Positions 61,594 to 64,000 of a DNA stretch of 64,000 nucleotides are shown here, piece after piece; within the stretch, counting starts at the first letter, position 1; the number at the start of each line of letters is the position of its first letter. The stretch is from positions 186,001 to 250,000 of the forward strand of contig CAWIUB010000030.1 in the NCBI GenBank assembly GCA_963839175.1, in the 5' to 3' direction. Both the position numbers and the translations under genes were made by a program. Below the pieces are notes generated by a model. It made no database searches. It had not been told where the DNA came from and worked only from the letters and a program-made list of their open reading frames with translations. The stretch comes from CAWIUB01 sp963839175. Its GTDB lineage: Bacteria > Actinomycetota > Actinomycetes > Mycobacteriales > Jatrophihabitantaceae.

Positions 61594-63219
61594 ATGGGCG
61601 TAGTCGAGGAGCTGATCCGGGCCCGGGAGGCTTACGACCGCCGCGAGTGGCTGGCGGCGTACGACGGGTTGTCCGTCGCCGCCCCGGACGAGCTCACCGC
61701 TGACGACTTCGTCCAACTCGCCACCGCGGCCTACCTCCTCGGCCGGCGCAACGACTGCGTGCAGGCTCTGCAGCGCGCCTACCAGCTCAACCTCGACGCC
61801 GGTGACGTACCGGCTGCGGTGCGCAGCGCGTTGTGGCTGGCCACGGTGCTGCTCACCAGCGGTGAGTCGGCGATCGGCGGCGGCTGGGTGGCCCGGTCGC
61901 AACGGCTGCTCGACGAGCTCGACGGCGACGTGGTCGAACGCGGGTACCTGCTCATCCACCTGATGTACCGGCACATCTACGCCGGCGAGTTCGCCGCCGC
62001 CTACGAGCTCGCGGCGCAGATCACCGGCTACGGGCACCGCTACCACGACCCGGACCTGATCGCGATGGGGCTGTCCAGCGAGGGCCGGTTGCTGCTGTAC
62101 GGCGGTCGCGTGCCGGACGGTCTCGCGCTGCTCGACGAGTCGATGGTCGGTGTCGCAGCCGGTGAGGTGTCCACCATCTTCGCCGGCAACATCTACTGCT
62201 CGATGATCGAGGGCTGCCAGGAGATCGCCGACTTCGACCGGGCGGCCCGCTGGACCGCGGCACTGACCACCTGGTGCGCCGAACAGCCTGGGCTCGTGGC
62301 GTTCACCGGCCAGTGCGCCGTGCACCGGGGGCAGATCATGCGGGCGCACGGCGCCTTCGACGAGGCGCTCACCGAGTTCGACCTATCGGTGCAGCGGTAC
62401 CTCGCGAACCAGACGCCAGGTCCGGCCGGTCTCGCGATGGCCGAGCGCGGCGACGTGCTCCGGATCCGCGGCGACCTGGCCGGCGCGGATGCAGCTTACG
62501 AGCAGGCGATCGCGTTCGGCCACGAACCGCAGCCCGGGCTGGCGCTGCTGTGGCTTGCCCAGGGCCGCACCGAGGCCGCCGTCGCGGCCATCCGGCGGCT
62601 GCTCGACGAGGTCGGCGACCCCGTGCACCGCTCGCAGCTGCTCCCAGCCGCGGTGGAGGTGCTGCTCGCCGCCCATCGGCACGACGAGGCCGCCACCCTC
62701 GCCACCGAGCTCGAATCCATCGCGGGTTCGTTCGGCTGCCCGTCGGTGCAGGCGCGCGCCGACCACGCCGCCGCACTGGTCGCTCTCGAGTCCGGCGACC
62801 TAGCGGCCGCGATGCCGCTGCTGCGCCGGGCCCGAGGCGTCTGGGAACGGCTAGGCGGGCGGTACGAGAGCGCGCGGTGCCGCGTGCTCCTCGGCCGGGT
62901 ACTGCGCGCCCTCGGCGACGACGACACCGCCGTGACGGAACTCGCGGCCGCGCGGCACAGCTTCGCCGAACTGGGCGCCGTGCCAGCCGAGCGCGAAGCC
63001 GCCGCACTGATCACCCCCACCTACCCCGCGGGGCTCACGGCGCGCGAGGTCCAGGTGTTGCGGATTGTCGCAGCGGGCCGGACCAACCCCGAGATCGCCA
63101 CACTGCTCTTCCTCAGCGAGAAGACCGTCGCGCGGCACCTGAGCAACATCTTCACCAAGCTGGACGTCACCTCGCGTACCGCAGCGGCCGCGTTCGCCTT
63201 CGAACACCACCTCGCGTGA
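61594..63219 (+). CDS. LuxR-family regulator with TPR-like sensor region
   Basis: A 541-residue regulator with a C-terminal LuxR HTH (about residues 480-541: LTAREVQVLRIVAAGRTNPE and LSEKTVARHLSNIFTKLDVT). The N-terminal 470 residues are helical repeats of TPR character with no Walker A motif, unlike the MalT-like gene at 18659. This LuxR type is frequently encoded next to FMO-like flavoenzymes in actinobacteria. Ligand and targets unknown; the two flanking monooxygenase genes are the obvious candidates. Confidence 0.9.
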   Translation: MGVVEELIRAREAYDRREWLAAYDGLSVAAPDELTADDFVQLATAAYLLGRRNDCVQALQRAYQLNLDAGDVPAAVRSALWLATVLLTSGESAIGGGWVARSQRLLDELDGDVVERGYLLIHLMYRHIYAGEFAAAYELAAQITGYGHRYHDPDLIAMGLSSEGRLLLYGGRVPDGLALLDESMVGVAAGEVSTIFAGNIYCSMIEGCQEIADFDRAARWTAALTTWCAEQPGLVAFTGQCAVHRGQIMRAHGAFDEALTEFDLSVQRYLANQTPGPAGLAMAERGDVLRIRGDLAGADAAYEQAIAFGHEPQPGLALLWLAQGRTEAAVAAIRRLLDEVGDPVHRSQLLPAAVEVLLAAHRHDEAATLATELESIAGSFGCPSVQARADHAAALVALESGDLAAAMPLLRRARGVWERLGGRYESARCRVLLGRVLRALGDDDTAVTELAAARHSFAELGAVPAEREAAALITPTYPAGLTAREVQVLRIVAAGRTNPEIATLLFLSEKTVARHLSNIFTKLDVTSRTAAAAFAFEHHLA

Positions 63220-63421
63220 ACGCGGCCCCAAAGGCCGTGAAGGACACCCGCGGCACCTCCATGCACGGTTCCGCTGATCCGCTACGTAGAACCACCCATC
63301 GCACCGACGAGGAGTTGGGGGGTTCTCCCGAAGTCACCATGCCGCTGCCGTCCTAGCGTCGAGGCGGCGCTGATGTCTGATCAGCCCGACATCCAAACGA
63401 CGCGGATACGAGAGGTACGGC
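63220..63421 (+). other. Intergenic region before the second monooxygenase
   Basis: 202 bp with no gene. ACCACCCAT at 63291-63299 resembles the ACCACCCAC at about 59998-60006 ahead of the PQ-loop gene. TAGCGT-type hexamers occur near 63354 and 60064. A shared promoter or operator is possible but unproven. Confidence 0.35.
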
Positions 63422-64000
63422 ATGCGGGAGGTTGGTGACCAAGCGGTGGTCTCAGAGAATCTCGGGGCCTCGGAGTATTTCGAGACTGTGATCATTGGCG
63501 GCGGCCAGGCAGGCCTGTCGGTGGGGTATCACCTGGCCCGGCGAGGTCGGCGATTCGTGATCCTGGACGCCAACGAGCGGATCGGCGACGCCTGGCGCAA
63601 GCGATGGGAGTCGCTGCGCCTGGTTACCCCGGCACGCTACAACGGGCTGCCGGGCTGGTCCTTCCCCGCGCCGGCCTGGGCGGTCCTCACCAAGGACGAG
63701 GTGGCCGACTACCTGGAGGCGTACGCGGCCCGATTCGAACTGCCCGTTCGGACCGGCGTCCGCGTGGACGGCCTGTCCCGGGAGGCCGACCGGTACGTCG
63801 TGACGGCCGGGGACCGCCGGCTGGAATCCGACCAGGTCGTGGTGGCATCGGGCGCCTACCAGAGCCCTAGCATCCCCGCCTTCGCCGGCGAGCTCGACCC
63901 GAGCATCGTGCAGCTGCACTCCAGCCAATACCGGGATCCATCCCAGTTGCAGGAGGGCGGCGTTCTTGTGGTCAGCGCGGCCAACTCGGGCGCCGAGATC
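63422..64000 (+). CDS. Second flavin monooxygenase-like gene, 3' end outside window
   Basis: The first 193 codons of a paralogue of the gene at 60458. The FAD motif IIGGGQAGLSVGYHLARRGR starts at Ile25, and RIGDAWRKRWESLRLVTPAR plus YNGLPGWSFPAPAW follow. The second Rossmann motif, just before the edge, reads VLVVSAANSGAEI: the first Gly of GxGxxG is Ser and the second is Ala, compared with GAxxSG in the paralogue, which may weaken NADPH binding. The frame is open to the end of the window. Confidence 0.9.
   Translation, partial: MREVGDQAVVSENLGASEYFETVIIGGGQAGLSVGYHLARRGRRFVILDANERIGDAWRKRWESLRLVTPARYNGLPGWSFPAPAWAVLTKDEVADYLEAYAARFELPVRTGVRVDGLSREADRYVVTAGDRRLESDQVVVASGAYQSPSIPAFAGELDPSIVQLHSSQYRDPSQLQEGGVLVVSAANSGAEI

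Overview
The window is high-GC DNA from an actinobacterium. The evidence is RbpA, the F420-type oxidoreductase, a GarA/OdhI FHA protein, a WS/DGAT acyltransferase, GuaB1, frequent GTG starts and dense 4-bp ATGA/GTGA gene overlaps. The first 18 kb keep the gene order of two core blocks known from Mycobacterium tuberculosis (around Rv1700-Rv1713 and Rv1822-Rv1832), joined here directly through a tRNA-Pro gene. I cannot assign a genus from sequence alone.

1-8.8 kb, chromosome maintenance block: NUDIX hydrolase end, xerD, a ParA ATPase, a small unknown protein, scpA, scpB, an RluB-type pseudouridine synthase, an AroH-type chorismate mutase, cmk, a plsC-type acyltransferase broken by two apparent +1 frameshifts, and der. 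8.8-18.1 kb: tRNA-Pro(GGG), a CDP-alcohol phosphatidyltransferase, a DUF881/Sbp/DUF881 membrane trio, gcvH, garA/odhI, an ftsR-like MerR gene, a bifunctional nuclease, a second MerR gene, then a glycine riboswitch driving gcvP. GarA/OdhI is known to control 2-oxoglutarate and glutamate flux, and it sits with glycine-cleavage genes.

18.1-29.8 kb is accessory and partly decayed: a truncated SRPBCC gene, a large MalT-like LuxR regulator, three tiny overlapping ORFs, and a deletion scar joining the front of an NDH-2-like flavoprotein out of frame to an MFS exporter lacking its N-terminus. An ECF42-type sigma factor with its DGPF/YCII partner follows, then an MFS exporter, YceI, a SnoaL-like protein and a DUF5999 protein. 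29.8-42.3 kb: a HAD phosphatase, guaB1 with a likely leaderless promoter, trpS behind a Trp-codon attenuator, an ArsR/CDF metal efflux pair, WS/DGAT, a TetR-controlled heterodimeric ABC exporter and malQ.

42.5-45 kb: a VapBC-like toxin-antitoxin pair, a palindromic sequence cutting off a uvrA-paralog remnant, and an AraC regulator with two VOC genes, each preceded by the same 25-bp motif. 45.2-52.4 kb: ferredoxin reductase, then an operon-like set (acylating semialdehyde dehydrogenase, class III transaminase, FAD amine oxidoreductase) fitting omega-amino acid or amine catabolism, followed by an F420-type oxidoreductase and an MscS channel. A perfect hairpin terminator separates these from a convergent branched-chain amino-acid-type ABC transporter (livGFHMK) with a TetR gene at its head.

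58-64 kb: glycerophosphodiester phosphodiesterase, a small membrane protein, rbpA with a sigma-R-type promoter, and an array of flavin monooxygenase sequence (one remnant, one complete gene, one running off the edge) interleaved with a PQ-loop protein and a LuxR regulator. The best regulatory finds are the trpS attenuator, the rbpA promoter, the glycine riboswitch and the AraC/VOC motif pair. Several single-base frame breaks (plsC, the amine oxidoreductase start) could be real decay or sequencing errors; the sequence alone cannot tell.
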